From the NCBI GenBank assembly GCA_026400305.1, contig JAPLPI010000070.1, forward strand, positions 1-21,152: DNA of 21,152 nucleotides, written 5' to 3'. The first letter of the stretch is position 1. Every line of letters starts with the position of its first letter. The notes beneath the pieces were generated by a model that searched no databases, had not been told where the DNA came from, and saw only the letters and a program-made list of their open reading frames with translations. The position numbers were made by a program, and so were the translations under genes. Shown here in pieces: positions 7,656 through 16,055 of this stretch. Origin of the DNA: Alphaproteobacteria bacterium (GTDB lineage Bacteria; Pseudomonadota; Alphaproteobacteria; Micropepsales; Micropepsaceae).

Positions 7656-8128
7656 AGCAATTTTCTGATGTGCCCTTCTAGGCTTTCGGGCACCACTTTT
7701 GGTGCGTAGCGCGCCACGGTCTGGCCTTCGCGGTTCACCAGGAACTTGGTGAAATTCCACTTGATCATCGACGTGCCCAGGAAGCCACGTTTCCTGGTCT
7801 TGAGATGGCGGAACAAAGGATGGGCCTTGCCGCCATTGACGTTCACCTTCGAGAACATGGGGAAGGTGACGCCGAAATTTTCGCGGCAGAAGCGGGTGAT
7901 CTCGCTCTCGGTGCCGATCTCCTGGGACATGAACTGGTTGCAGGGGAAACCCAGCACCGTCAGGCCATCGCCTTCCAGCCTTTCATGCAGCTTCTGCAGC
8001 CCGGCATATTGGGGCGTCAGCCCGCAGGCGCTGGCGGTATTGACGATCAGCAGCACGCGCCCGCGCCATTTTCCCAGAGAGGCATGCTCGCCGTTCAGCA
8101 GTTGCGCGGAAAATTCATAGACGCTCAT
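7652..8128 (-). CDS. Glutathione peroxidase family thiol peroxidase (Cys type)
   Basis: A 158-residue GPx-fold peroxidase reducing hydroperoxides in the cytoplasm. The catalytic tetrad is visible: peroxidatic Cys35 in NTASACGLTPQY, Gln69 in FPCNQFMSQE, Trp124 and Asn125 in IKWNFTKF. It is the cysteine rather than selenocysteine form. A second Cys at 63 (FPCNQ) and one at 81 are present; bacterial homologues commonly use thioredoxin rather than glutathione, which the sequence cannot settle. Length is typical (about 160). It lies 53 bases downstream of gcrA on the same strand and may share its transcript. Confidence 0.92.
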   Translation of the reverse strand: MSVYEFSAQLLNGEHASLGKWRGRVLLIVNTASACGLTPQYAGLQKLHERLEGDGLTVLGFPCNQFMSQEIGTESEITRFCRENFGVTFPMFSKVNVNGGKAHPLFRHLKTRKRGFLGTSMIKWNFTKFLVNREGQTVARYAPKVVPESLEGHIRKLL

Positions 8129-8181
8129 GGCGAAAATCTTGCCATGACATGGCCGTCAGATGCTAGCCCGCTTGCGCAGGG

Positions 8182-8652
8182 TCAGCCGACCATTCTTCCC
8201 TTGTTATCCTTTACCTCGCGGCGGGTCTGCTGCGGCTGATAGGCCTTGCGGGCATGGGCTTCGCAATAGGGCGAGCCGGACTTGGGGCTGTGGCCGCAGA
8301 AGTGGAATTGGGACGCGGCGGGATCGCCGATCGGCCAGCGGCACATGCGATCGGAAATCGTCAGCACCGTGGCGTGGCTGCCGTCTTCCAGCTGCAGGGG
8401 GTCTTCCTCGACCACCGGGGCCGGCGGGGTATGGCTGCGCACCGACGGCACCTTGGGCGCCATGGGCAGGCGCGGGCGTTCGGAACGGGACGGGCTGGCG
8501 CGGCCAGCTAGGCCCAGTCGGTGGACCTTGCCGATAACGGCGTTGCGGGTGACCCCGCCCAATGCGCGGGCGATTTGGCTGGCCGAGAGACCCTCGGTCC
8601 ACAAAGTCTTGAGCTGTTCGACGCGGTCGTCCGACCAATTTGCCTGTGTCAT
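8182..8652 (-). CDS. gcrA: Cell cycle regulator GcrA
   Basis: A 156-residue GcrA homologue. The N-terminal helix-turn-helix is highly characteristic: WSDDRVEQLKTLW (about 6-18) then SASQIARALGGVTRNAVIGK (about 23-42) and VHRLGL. The C-terminal part carries the Cys-containing block CRWPIGDP ... FHFCGH ... YCEAHARKAY that contacts RNA polymerase sigma70. In Caulobacter GcrA activates promoters with methylated GANTC sites and controls S-phase genes. The open frame continues upstream to 8724, but ATG 8652 gives the family N-terminus and has GGAG-type Shine-Dalgarno bases upstream. The complete ORF supports an alphaproteobacterial host. Confidence 0.94.
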   Translation of the reverse strand: MTQANWSDDRVEQLKTLWTEGLSASQIARALGGVTRNAVIGKVHRLGLAGRASPSRSERPRLPMAPKVPSVRSHTPPAPVVEEDPLQLEDGSHATVLTISDRMCRWPIGDPAASQFHFCGHSPKSGSPYCEAHARKAYQPQQTRREVKDNKGRMVG

Positions 8653-8950
8653 GCCTCTCGCTCCTGCTTGGCCAGGGCGGGTTCTTTCAACCCCCCCGGT
8701 CACCAGATACAGTATCCCCGCCATTAATCAGCACAAGCGCTGCGGTGCAATCTCAACCCCTTGTCCACATGAATCCGGGAGTACCGACAGGGTTGCATAC
8801 CGCCCATGCCGGCCGGTGGCGGGGTTGTAGGACCGTCACGGAAAGCAGATAAACGGGGCTTCCCAGCCTTGCTTTGTATTTTTATTTCAATCTGTACAGG
8901 CGTTTGGCATCAGCCTGGCCGCCTTCCAACAAGACAAGAGGAGTCGTCCC
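8653..8950. promoter_or_regulatory. Divergent gcrA / argD control region with DnaA-box-like and GANTC sites
   Basis: These 298 bases between divergent gcrA and argD contain no gene. TTGTCCACA at 8761-8769 differs by one base from the DnaA box TTATCCACA. GAATC at 8771-8775 and GAGTC at 8941-8945 fit the CcrM methylation site GANTC; the second overlaps the argD Shine-Dalgarno. An AT-rich tract (8872-8890, TTTGTATTTTTATTTCAAT) probably marks the argD promoter. In Caulobacter DnaA activates gcrA, so the arrangement is sensible, but the sites are matched by eye only. Confidence 0.4.
8938..8943 (+). promoter_or_regulatory. Shine-Dalgarno of argD that decides the GTG start
   Basis: GAGGAG lies 7 bases before GTG 8951, the only start giving the normal ArgD N-terminus ([11 protein letters not shown]). 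This supports a GTG initiation codon. Confidence 0.75.
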
Positions 8951-10141
8951 GTGTTCCCGGCTTTGCTTCCCACCTATAATCGGACAGATGTCGCATTCGT
9001 CCGTGGCGAGGGTTCTTACCTTTTCGCCGAGGATGGCAAGCGATACCTGGATTTCGGGGCGGGCATCGCCGTCAACGCATTTGGCCATGCCAATGCGCGG
9101 CTGGTTTCGGCACTGACCAAACAGGCCCAGACCCTGTGGCACACCTCCAACCTCTACCGGGTGCCGGGCCAGGAAAGCCTGTCCAAAAAGCTGGTTGCCA
9201 ATACATTTGCCGACACAGTGTTCTTCACCAATTCGGGCACCGAGGCGATCGAGCTCGCCATCAAGATGGCGCGGCGTTACCAATTTGCCAGCGGCCATCC
9301 CGAGCGCTTCCACATCGTCAGCTTCGAGGGTGCCTTTCACGGCCGCACCTATGCCGCCATCAATGCTGGCGGCAACGAAAAGTACCTGGAAGGCTTCGGG
9401 CCCAAGATGCCCGGCTTTGATCAAGTGCAGGCTGGTGATATTGCGGGGGTGAAGAAGGTGGTCGGCTCGCAAACTGCCGCCATCATCATCGAGCCCTTGC
9501 AGGGCGAAAGCGGCGTCAAACAGATTGCGCCAAATTTCCTCAAGGCCCTGCGCAAGCTGTGCGACGACAATGACATCCTGCTGATCTTTGACGAGATCCA
9601 GACGGGCTTGGGCCGGACCGGCAAGTTCTTTGCCTATGACTGGCTGGGCATCACGCCCGACATCATGACCGTGGCCAAGGCGCTGGGCGGCGGCTTCCCC
9701 GTCGGCGCGGTGCTGGCCACCGCCGAGGCCGCCAAGGGTATGACCGTGGGTACCCATGGCACCACCTATGGCGGCAATCCGCTGGCCATGGCGGTGGGCA
9801 ATGAAGCCATCGACATGATCCTGGAGCCTGGCTTCCTGGATCACGTCAACAAGATCGCGGGCTATCTGCATCAGCAGCTAGGTGCGCTGACGGCGGCCCA
9901 TCCGGACGTATTTGAAAGCGTGCGCGGCCAGGGGCTGATGATCGGCCTGAAAATGAAAACCGACGCGGCCGCCTTCATCGCCGCGGCCCGTGCCAACGGG
10001 CTGGTGGTCCTGCCGGCGGGCGACAATGTCGTGCGCCTGCTGCCGCCATTGACCCTGACCGAGAAAGAAGCCCGCGAAGGGCTGGATTTGTTGAACAAGA
10101 CCGCTTCACAGATCGAAGCGCGGAAAGCAGCCGCCCAATGA
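8951..10141 (+). CDS. argD: Acetylornithine aminotransferase ArgD
   Basis: A 396-residue class III PLP aminotransferase that converts N-acetylglutamate semialdehyde to N-acetylornithine (and often acts in lysine synthesis as well). Visible features: the cofactor phosphate-binding [10 protein letters not shown] (about 94-103), FHGRTYAA (129-136), D214 in [13 protein letters not shown] and the Schiff-base Lys243 in [12 protein letters not shown]. The segment [13 protein letters not shown] is typical of ArgD. Length is normal. It starts with GTG at 8951 behind a good Shine-Dalgarno. Its stop overlaps the argF start (ATGA), forming a coupled arginine operon. Confidence 0.95.
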   Translation: MFPALLPTYNRTDVAFVRGEGSYLFAEDGKRYLDFGAGIAVNAFGHANARLVSALTKQAQTLWHTSNLYRVPGQESLSKKLVANTFADTVFFTNSGTEAIELAIKMARRYQFASGHPERFHIVSFEGAFHGRTYAAINAGGNEKYLEGFGPKMPGFDQVQAGDIAGVKKVVGSQTAAIIIEPLQGESGVKQIAPNFLKALRKLCDDNDILLIFDEIQTGLGRTGKFFAYDWLGITPDIMTVAKALGGGFPVGAVLATAEAAKGMTVGTHGTTYGGNPLAMAVGNEAIDMILEPGFLDHVNKIAGYLHQQLGALTAAHPDVFESVRGQGLMIGLKMKTDAAAFIAAARANGLVVLPAGDNVVRLLPPLTLTEKEAREGLDLLNKTASQIEARKAAAQ

Positions 10142-11076
10142 ACGCGTCCCTGAAAACCAACCCCAAACACTTTCTGGACCTGTCCGATCACGACAGCGCC
10201 ACCCTGAAGGCGATCATCGCCGACGCCAAGGCGCGCAAGCAAGCGCGCACCGGCCTGTCCAAGGGCGCGCTCGACGCCGACCGCCCGCTGGACGGCAAGG
10301 TGCTGGCGATGATCTTCGACAAGCAATCCACCCGCACCCGCATTTCCTTCGATATGGCGGCGCGGCAGCTGGGCGGCAGCGCCCTGATGCTGACCGGCAA
10401 CGAGATGCAGCTGGCGCGCGAGGAAACCATTGCCGACACCGCGCGGGTGATTTCGCGTTACGTGGACGCGGTGATGATCCGCCTGCTGGACCATGAGATG
10501 GTCGAGGACCTGGCCGCCAATGCGTCGGTCCCTGTCATCAACGGCCTGACAAAATGGTCCCATCCCTGCCAGATCATGGCGGATATCCTGACTTATGAGG
10601 AGCACAAGGGTTCCATCGCCGGCGCCAAGATGTGCTGGAGCGGCGATGGCAACAATGTGCTGACCAGCTGGGTGCATGCGGCGGTGAAGTTCGGCTTCAC
10701 TCTGAATGTGGCGTCCCCGCGCGAACTGACAGTGGACCAGGAAACCCGCGACTGGGCGGCGCCCAGCGGGTTGGTGAATTTCACCACTGACGCGCTGGCT
10801 GCGGCCGAAGGCGTGGACTGTGTCGTCACCGACACCTGGGTCTCGATGGGCGACGACAATGCCACCAAGCGCCAGAACCTGCTCAAGCCCTTCCAGGTGA
10901 ACAGCGAGCTGATGAAGCTGGCCAAAAAGGACGCCATCTTCATGCATTGCCTGCCGGCCCATCGCGGTGACGAGGTCACCGATGCGGTGATTGACGGGCC
11001 GCGGTCCGTGGTGTTCGACGAGGCCGAGAACCGCCTGCACGCCCAGAAGGCGATACTGGCATGGGTGCTTTCTTGA
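10138..11076 (+). CDS. argF: Ornithine carbamoyltransferase ArgF
   Basis: A 312-residue OTCase that makes citrulline from ornithine and carbamoyl phosphate in the cytoplasm. The carbamoyl-phosphate loop STRTR is at 64-68, the HPCQ motif near 142, the SMG ornithine-loop element in DTWVSMGDD near 236, and [11 protein letters not shown] near 271. The segment before HPCQ reads [10 protein letters not shown] where many homologues have an acidic residue (GLTDxxHPCQ), a small oddity. Length and motifs are otherwise complete. The gene is coupled to argD by a 4-base overlap; hslO remnants follow after 32 bases. Confidence 0.95.
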   Translation: MNASLKTNPKHFLDLSDHDSATLKAIIADAKARKQARTGLSKGALDADRPLDGKVLAMIFDKQSTRTRISFDMAARQLGGSALMLTGNEMQLAREETIADTARVISRYVDAVMIRLLDHEMVEDLAANASVPVINGLTKWSHPCQIMADILTYEEHKGSIAGAKMCWSGDGNNVLTSWVHAAVKFGFTLNVASPRELTVDQETRDWAAPSGLVNFTTDALAAAEGVDCVVTDTWVSMGDDNATKRQNLLKPFQVNSELMKLAKKDAIFMHCLPAHRGDEVTDAVIDGPRSVVFDEAENRLHAQKAILAWVLS

Positions 11077-11108
11077 AAAGCCGCCCGGCCAGCGCCATAT
11101 AGCGGTTC

Positions 11109-11755
11109 ATGCCTGACAAAATAGAACCCGCGTCGCCCTATGGCGACTTTGTCCTGATGAGCTGCGGGTGCGCGGCGTGCGCGGCTATGCCCGGCTGGAC
11201 AAGGCGCGCTTCGAGGCGCTGGCGGAGAAAGACTTTGCGCGCTTGGCGGGCAAGGGCGCGCTGGCCATCACCATTGAGCCAAAGGTCGGCGGTAAAACAT
11301 ATCAGGGCATTGTCGAACTCTCCCCCGAGGGTATCGGTGCTTCGGCGGAAACCTATTTCTCCCAGTCCGAACAGCTGCCCACCGTGATCAAGCTGGCGGC
11401 GTCGCCGCTCTATGTGGCGGGCGACAAGACCCCGCACTGGCGCGCCGGCGGCATCATGCTTCAGATGACGCCGGATGCGGCCAAGGCGGGGACGGAAAGC
11501 CGGTCCGACGACTTTGACCGGCTCTCGATCCTGCTGAAAACCGTTGAAGACTTGGAGCTGGTGGATACTTCACTGGCGCCCGAGACCTTGCTGTGGCGGC
11601 TGTTCAACGAGGACGAAGTGCGCGTGCAGCCACCCGAGCCGATGGGGTTCCGCTGCGACTGTGATGCGGACCGCATTGCCACGGTGCTTAAAGCCTATGC
11701 TCCCGAGGAGCGTGCCAGCCTGGCCGATCCCGACGGCATCATCCGCGCCAGCTGA
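11109..11755 (+). pseudogene. hslO: Redox chaperone Hsp33 (HslO), truncated at both ends
   Basis: From 11168 to 11755 the frame encodes an Hsp33 body: VRGYARLD, YQGIVELSPEG, YFSQSEQLPT, AGGIMLQMTP, ETLLWRLFNEDEVRV and FRCDCDADRI. Hsp33 is a cytoplasmic holdase activated by oxidation, using four zinc cysteines (CxC and CxxC). Only the CxC is present; the frame ends RAS-stop exactly where the family continues with CEFC, so the zinc site is incomplete. Upstream, about 75-80 N-terminal residues are missing. A start-like piece (ATG 11109, ending GDFVL) is in another frame and is followed directly by DELRVRG-VRGYARLD with a tandem 9-mer GTGCGCGGC at 11168-11185. Position behind argF is the usual alphaproteobacterial one. 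Probably non-functional. Confidence 0.8.
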
Positions 11756-12728
11756 CCGCTTCCATCTGGTTGGCGCCGGTCAACTCTCGCGCCAGGCGGA
11801 TGGCGGCGGAGTCTTCGTCCATCACTAGGCCCGGATACTGGGCGTGCAGCGTGGTGTGGAACGCCGCTTCCGGCGCGCGTTGCTGGTATTTTGGCAGTAT
11901 CTCGGCAGCGGCACGGTGCTTGATCCGCGCGATGATGGCGTTCGGATTGCGGTCTGGTAGAGCACGATATTCCCAGGTCACTTCCGTTTCCTTGGCCAAT
12001 ATGTTCACCGCCGTGCCGCCATGGATCACCGTCGCCTGCACCGTGGAATGGGGCGGATCAAAACGCGAGTCGATATCGGCGCGCAGCTCGTCCCACACCT
12101 TGTCCAGCAGGGCGACAAACTCGCCCGCCATCATCACGGCATTGGCACCCTTTTCCGGGCCGCTGGAATGATGTTCTCGCCCGCAGCAGCGGGTCACCAG
12201 CTTGGCGCCACCTTTGTGCGCGCCCACGATTTTCATTAGGGTGGGCTCGCCGATGATCGCCAAGGCGGGCTTGAGGTTCTGCGCCTTCAGATCATCCAGC
12301 AGGCCTTTCACGCCGGCGCAGCCGACTTCTTCGTCATAAGATAGCGCAAAATGAATGGGCTTTTTGAGCCTGGCCTTGCCGATTTCCGGCGCCAGCGCCA
12401 GGGCGGTACCGACAAAGCCTTTCATATCGCATGCGCCGCGGCCGAACAGCTTGCTGCCACGCACCTCCGGCTTGAAGGGGTTGGATGACCAGTCCTGGCC
12501 GTCGACCGGTACCACGTCGGTATGACCCGACAGCACAAAGCCGCCATCGCCGTCGGGGCCGAAGGTGGCAAACAGGTTTGCCTTGGCGTTGCCTTCGTCA
12601 TAGGTGCGCCGGCAGCGGGCGCCGGATTTTTCCAGCAACGCCTGGGCGTAATCGATCAGCGCCAGGTTGGAATTGCGGCTTGTGGTGTCGAACCCGATCA
12701 GGTCCTTGACGATATCGAGCGTGTTCAT
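11739..12728 (-). pseudogene. argE: Acetylornithine deacetylase ArgE, C-terminally truncated
   Basis: A 329-residue M20-family metallopeptidase fold; full ArgE proteins have about 385. It would deacetylate N-acetylornithine to ornithine. Metal ligands and catalytic residues visible are H69 and D71 (SGHTDVVP), D101 (GRGACDMKGF), the Glu pair 133-134 (YDEEVGC) and E161 (IGEPT). The frame ends QMEAVSWRG-stop, whereas homologues continue EAVSYGTEAG and then about 55 residues with the last His metal ligand (near GPGxxxxAH). That ligand is absent, so activity is unlikely. The end coincides with the truncated end of hslO (15-base overlap). The ATG overlaps the folE stop, so the promoter lies upstream of folE. 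Confidence 0.8.
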
Positions 12729-13315
12729 TGGTCGTTACGCGACGCTGGATTGCCGATGATGTTGAGGAATTCGCGGCGAGTGTCGGAGTTATCACGGAAG
12801 GCGCCCAGCATGGTGGAGGTCACCATGGTGACGCCGGTCTTGTGCACGCCACGCGTGGTCATGCACTGGTGCGCCGCCTCGATCACCACCGCCACGCCCT
12901 TGGGCCGAAGAACCTTCTCGATCGTGTTGGCGATCTGGGCGTTCATCTTTTCCTGCACCTGCAGGCGGCGGGCATAGGCTTCCACCACCCGCGCCAGCTT
13001 GGAGATCCCGACGACGCGGTTGGTTGGCAGATAGCCGACATGGGCGCGGCCAATGATGGGAGCGAGGTGATGCTCGCAATGACTTTCAAAACGGATGTCG
13101 CGCAGGATCACCATGTCGTCATAGCCTTCGATCTCTTCGAAGGTGCGGGTGAGATATTCCTCCGGGTTCTGATCATAGCCGCTGAACCAGTCTTCGAACG
13201 CCTTGGCGACGCGGGCGGGGGTGTCGGCTAGGCCTTCGCGTGAGGGGTCATCGCCTGCCCAGCGCAAAAGGGTGTGGACGGCCTTTTCGGCCTCTTCGCG
13301 GGTTGGCTTGCTCAT
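12725..13315 (-). CDS. folE: GTP cyclohydrolase I FolE
   Basis: A complete 196-residue type I GTP cyclohydrolase, first enzyme of tetrahydrofolate (and pterin) synthesis, converting GTP to dihydroneopterin triphosphate. The zinc ligands C80, H83 (SHCEHHLAP) and C151 (AHQCMTTRG) are spaced as in the E. coli enzyme. Other family blocks are [10 protein letters not shown] (31-40), [16 protein letters not shown] (94-109) and RLQVQEKM. No good Shine-Dalgarno precedes ATG 13315. It is coupled to argE downstream by an ATGA overlap, a pairing without metabolic logic. Confidence 0.96.
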   Translation of the reverse strand: MSKPTREEAEKAVHTLLRWAGDDPSREGLADTPARVAKAFEDWFSGYDQNPEEYLTRTFEEIEGYDDMVILRDIRFESHCEHHLAPIIGRAHVGYLPTNRVVGISKLARVVEAYARRLQVQEKMNAQIANTIEKVLRPKGVAVVIEAAHQCMTTRGVHKTGVTMVTSTMLGAFRDNSDTRREFLNIIGNPASRNDQ

Positions 13316-13399
13316 AAGGAAGTTTCGCCCGCAGCGACAGGCGTTTCAACCGCAAGTTCCAAATGGTTGATTTTTTTAGCGCTCAGGTTTGCGCCTACG

Positions 13400-13837
13400 C
13401 TAATGAATCTGCCTACGTTCATAGGGACTTTCCAGCAGGAAAGTGGGGATTTCAGCCTCGAAATTCTCGCCCGATGCACTGCGCATCTGGTAGTGGCCGG
13501 TCATGGTACCTGAGGCCGTCTCTAGCGGGCAGCCGGACGTGTACTGGAAGCTCTCCCCCGGCGAGATCACCGGCTGGGCGCCGACTACGCCGTCGGCGCG
13601 CACTTCCTGCACCCGGCCCGCACCGTCCATGATGTTCCAGTAGCGCGACAACAGCTGCACGGGTTCCTTGCCGCGGTTCTCGATGGTCACGGTGTAGGAC
13701 CAGACATAGCGGTCGTCTTCCGGATCGGACTGGTCGTCCAGATAGGCCGGCCTTACCGATACGCGGATGGCCCGCGTCTCCAGTGCATACTGGTGACCCA
13801 AGGCTTCTTCCAATTCACTGTGTTCCAATCCAAACAT
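13400..13837 (-). CDS. apaG: ApaG-domain protein (Co2+/Mg2+ efflux-associated ApaG)
   Basis: A 145-residue ApaG protein, an immunoglobulin-like beta fold of unclear biochemical role linked by genetics to Co/Mg resistance. Conserved segments: IRVSVRPAYLDDQSDPE, YVWSYTVTIENRG, VQLLSRYWNI, VVGAQPVISPGESFQYTSGCPL and GTMTGHYQM. ATG 13837 gives an N-terminal extension of about 20 residues compared with typical 125-130-residue members; the longer frame to 13918 has no support. A TTGCGC-N17-GATAAT promoter-like pair ends 6 bases before the ATG. Presence of apaG near hslO and metZ is common in Alphaproteobacteria. Confidence 0.92.
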   Translation of the reverse strand: MFGLEHSELEEALGHQYALETRAIRVSVRPAYLDDQSDPEDDRYVWSYTVTIENRGKEPVQLLSRYWNIMDGAGRVQEVRADGVVGAQPVISPGESFQYTSGCPLETASGTMTGHYQMRSASGENFEAEIPTFLLESPYERRQIH

Positions 13838-13843
13838 GGAACA

Positions 13844-13872
13844 ATTATCGGGGGGCGGGGTGGGCTGCGCAA
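13844..13872 (-). promoter_or_regulatory. Promoter-like element directly before apaG
   Basis: On the minus strand TTGCGC (13872-13867), a 17-base spacer and GATAAT (13849-13844) precede the apaG ATG at 13837. Initiation 7 bases after the -10 would fall on the ATG itself, and no Shine-Dalgarno is present, so a leaderless message is possible. Matches: 4 of 6 and 5 of 6 to the sigma70 consensus. Confidence 0.4.
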
Positions 13873-13927
13873 GCGGCAATTGCGCGCAATGGTTAGCGCG
13901 GCAAAAAAATTCCAGCACCGCCGCGCT

Positions 13928-14116
13928 TTAACGCAGCTCGACGGTGACTTCGGTCTTCACGGAATTGGCGATGAAGCAGGCTTCGTGCGCGGGGCGGTGA
14001 ATTCTTTCCAGGGGTGCCGCGTCTGCGCTGCACACGCCTTTGGGCCGCAAAATGAAGCGCGTGATCCAGAGCTTGCCGCCATGCGTTCCTGGCAGGCGGA
14101 TGCTGTGTTTGGCCAT
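13928..14116 (-). pseudogene. OsmC-family peroxiredoxin remnant (internally deleted)
   Basis: A 62-residue frame opens MAKHSIRLPG like the N-terminus of OsmC-family proteins, passes straight to GKLWITRFILRPK (normally the middle of the protein) and ends with the C-terminal signature RAHEACFIANSVKTEV (here PAHEACFIANSVKTEVTVELR, given in part). OsmC/Ohr proteins have about 140-160 residues and two catalytic Cys; only the second (in EACFIANS) is present, the first lies in the missing centre. The ATG overlaps the metZ stop by one base (TAATG), so it was once the second gene of a metZ operon. A peptide may be made but would not be an active peroxidase. Confidence 0.68.
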
Positions 14117-15309
14117 TACGCCACCTTCAGGGCCTGATCTAGATCTTCGCAAAGATCCTCGGTGTCTTCCAGCCCGACCGACAGGCGCAGCATGCTGCTG
14201 GTGATGCCGGCGGCGGCGCGCGCCTCGGGGGTCATTTTCTGATGGGTGGTGGTTTCGGGATGGGTGAGAAGGCTCTTGGCGTCGCCCAGGTTGTTGGAGA
14301 TGTCGATCAGGCCCAGAGCGTTGGCCAGGCGGAAGGCCGCCGGCTTGCCGCCTGCCACTTCGAACGCCAACACGCCGCCGCCGCCATCCATCTGCGCCTT
14401 GGCCAGGTTGTGCTGGGGATGATCCGGACGGAAGGGATAGAGGACCCGCGTCACTTTCTTGCTGCCGGCCAGGAAGTCGGCCACGCGCTGGGCGTTCTCG
14501 CAATGCTGCTTCATGCGCAGCTCGAGAGTCTCCAGGCTTTTCAGATGCAGCCAGGCATTGAACGGACTTATGGTGGGGCCGGTGTTGCGCAGGAACTGCT
14601 GCAGATTCTCGTCCAGGAAATCCTGGCGGCACAGGATCATCCCGCCCATGGCGCGGCCCTGGCCGTCAATGAACTTGGTGGAGGAATGCACCACGATATG
14701 GGCGCCGAACTCCATCGGCCGCTGCAGCGCGGGGCTAGCAAAGGCATTGTCCACCACCAAGCGGGCGCTGCCGGATTCCGCGATCTTCGCCACGGCGGCG
14801 ATGTCCACGATCGCCAGGGTGGGATTGGAGGGCGTTTCCACGAACAGTAACCGGGTTTCCGGACGCATCGCCGCAGCCCAGGCGGACAGGTCGCTGCCTT
14901 CGACAAAGGTGGTGGTAATGCCGAAGCGCGGTAACACGCTTTCCAGCACATAGCGGCACGAGCCGAACAGCGCACTGGCCGATACGACATGATCGCCGGT
15001 CTTCAGGTCCGCCAGGAACACGGCGGTGACGGCTGCCATGCCGGTGGCGGTGGCACGCGCGACGGGCGCGCCTTCCAGCTGCGCCATGCGTTCCTCGAAC
15101 ATGGTGATCGTGGGATTAGCCAGGCGGGTATACTGATAGCCCGGGCTTTCGCCCTTGAAGCGGGCCTCGGCTTCTTCCGCCGCGTTATAGGCATAGCCGG
15201 CGGTGAAAATCAGCGGTTCGCAGGTTTCTTGGAAGGCTGTTCGCACCTGGCCGCCGCGGACCGCCTGGGTGCGCCTGCGCCATTTTCCGGTTTTTTTGTT
15301 CGTCGCCAT
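14116..15309 (-). CDS. metZ: O-succinylhomoserine sulfhydrylase MetZ
   Basis: A 397-residue PLP enzyme of the Cys/Met metabolism (trans-sulfuration) family that makes homocysteine from O-succinylhomoserine and sulfide. Visible: YQYTRLANPT (58-67), the cofactor-binding ATGMAA (88-93), D187 in LVVDNAFASP and the Schiff-base Lys212 in HSSTKFIDGQGR. The C-terminal blocks LIDISNNLGDAKSLLTHPETTTH and LRLSVGLED are typical of MetZ rather than cystathionine lyases. The open frame runs on to 15903 antisense to the phosphatase gene; ATG 15309 (MATNKKTGKWRR) matches family N-termini. AAGG-type bases precede it, partly within a small hairpin GTCCT-TG-AGGAC (15318-15329). Confidence 0.93.
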   Translation of the reverse strand: MATNKKTGKWRRRTQAVRGGQVRTAFQETCEPLIFTAGYAYNAAEEAEARFKGESPGYQYTRLANPTITMFEERMAQLEGAPVARATATGMAAVTAVFLADLKTGDHVVSASALFGSCRYVLESVLPRFGITTTFVEGSDLSAWAAAMRPETRLLFVETPSNPTLAIVDIAAVAKIAESGSARLVVDNAFASPALQRPMEFGAHIVVHSSTKFIDGQGRAMGGMILCRQDFLDENLQQFLRNTGPTISPFNAWLHLKSLETLELRMKQHCENAQRVADFLAGSKKVTRVLYPFRPDHPQHNLAKAQMDGGGGVLAFEVAGGKPAAFRLANALGLIDISNNLGDAKSLLTHPETTTHQKMTPEARAAAGITSSMLRLSVGLEDTEDLCEDLDQALKVA

Positions 15310-15429
15310 AAGCCCTTGTCCTTGAGGACGTGTTATGTCGCGCGGTTGCCCCACAGGGGTCAAGAACATAAGCTTTATAAGAAATTCGCAGGGGGACGCC
15401 CGGCCCTCGAAAAAGCAGGTATTTGCGAG

Positions 15430-15948
15430 ATGAAACGCCTGTTTCTGCTGCGTCATGCTAAGGCCCAGCCGCAGGACGGAACCGCCGAAGACTTCGACCG
15501 CCCCCTGATGCTGGCGGGTATGCAGGATGCCGACGCCATGGCGCGCTATCTGCGCAAGAGCGATTATCGTGTCGAGCTGATCCTGTGCTCCTCGGCGGTA
15601 CGCACCACCCAGACCGCCGAACTGGTGCTGCAGCAGCTGGAAAGCGAAATCGAATATCGCGAAAATCTTTACCTGGCCGATTCCGCCCGGATCGTGGCGG
15701 CGGTGCGCGGCGCCCCCGTGGCAGGTTCTTCCCTGATGATCGTGGGCCACAATCCCGGATTGGAAGCCTGTACCGGGCAACTGGCGCGTGAGCCGGTGCG
15801 CGGCAAGGAACGGGCGCGTCATGAGGCGCTGGAAGAAAAATTCCCTACCTGTGGCTTGGCGGTTCTGGATTTCGATGTTGGCCGCTGGCGCGACGTGTCG
15901 CAAGGCACCGGCAAGCTGGCGGAATTCGTGCGTCCCAAGGATCTTTGA
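15430..15948 (+). CDS. SixA-type histidine phosphatase
   Basis: A 172-residue protein of the histidine phosphatase superfamily, closest to SixA, which removes phosphate from phosphohistidine of phosphotransfer domains. The catalytic RHA is at 8-10 (LFLLRHAKA), the second-site Arg58 in SSAVRTTQTA and the second catalytic His107 in IVGHNPGLE. ATG 15430 is chosen because it gives the family start MKRLFLLRHAKA; the longer frame from 14989 overlaps metZ antisense. It is divergent from metZ with a 120-base gap. The physiological target cannot be inferred from its neighbours. Confidence 0.9.
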   Translation: MKRLFLLRHAKAQPQDGTAEDFDRPLMLAGMQDADAMARYLRKSDYRVELILCSSAVRTTQTAELVLQQLESEIEYRENLYLADSARIVAAVRGAPVAGSSLMIVGHNPGLEACTGQLAREPVRGKERARHEALEEKFPTCGLAVLDFDVGRWRDVSQGTGKLAEFVRPKDL

Positions 15949-16055
15949 CGGCCGGAATTTCTAAGTCTTGAATCAAAATCGCGTGCTGGACCAAACCAAG
16001 GCTTCGGCCTTGTGCGGTAGCCTTGACGCATGGATCAGGACGTTCATTTTGAAAA

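Noticed and set aside
15310..15429. SAM-II (metA-type) riboswitch in the metZ leader
   Set aside because: This riboswitch often precedes alphaproteobacterial met genes, but the P1 stem and pseudoknot bases could not be matched. Only a short GTCCT/AGGAC hairpin near the start is visible.
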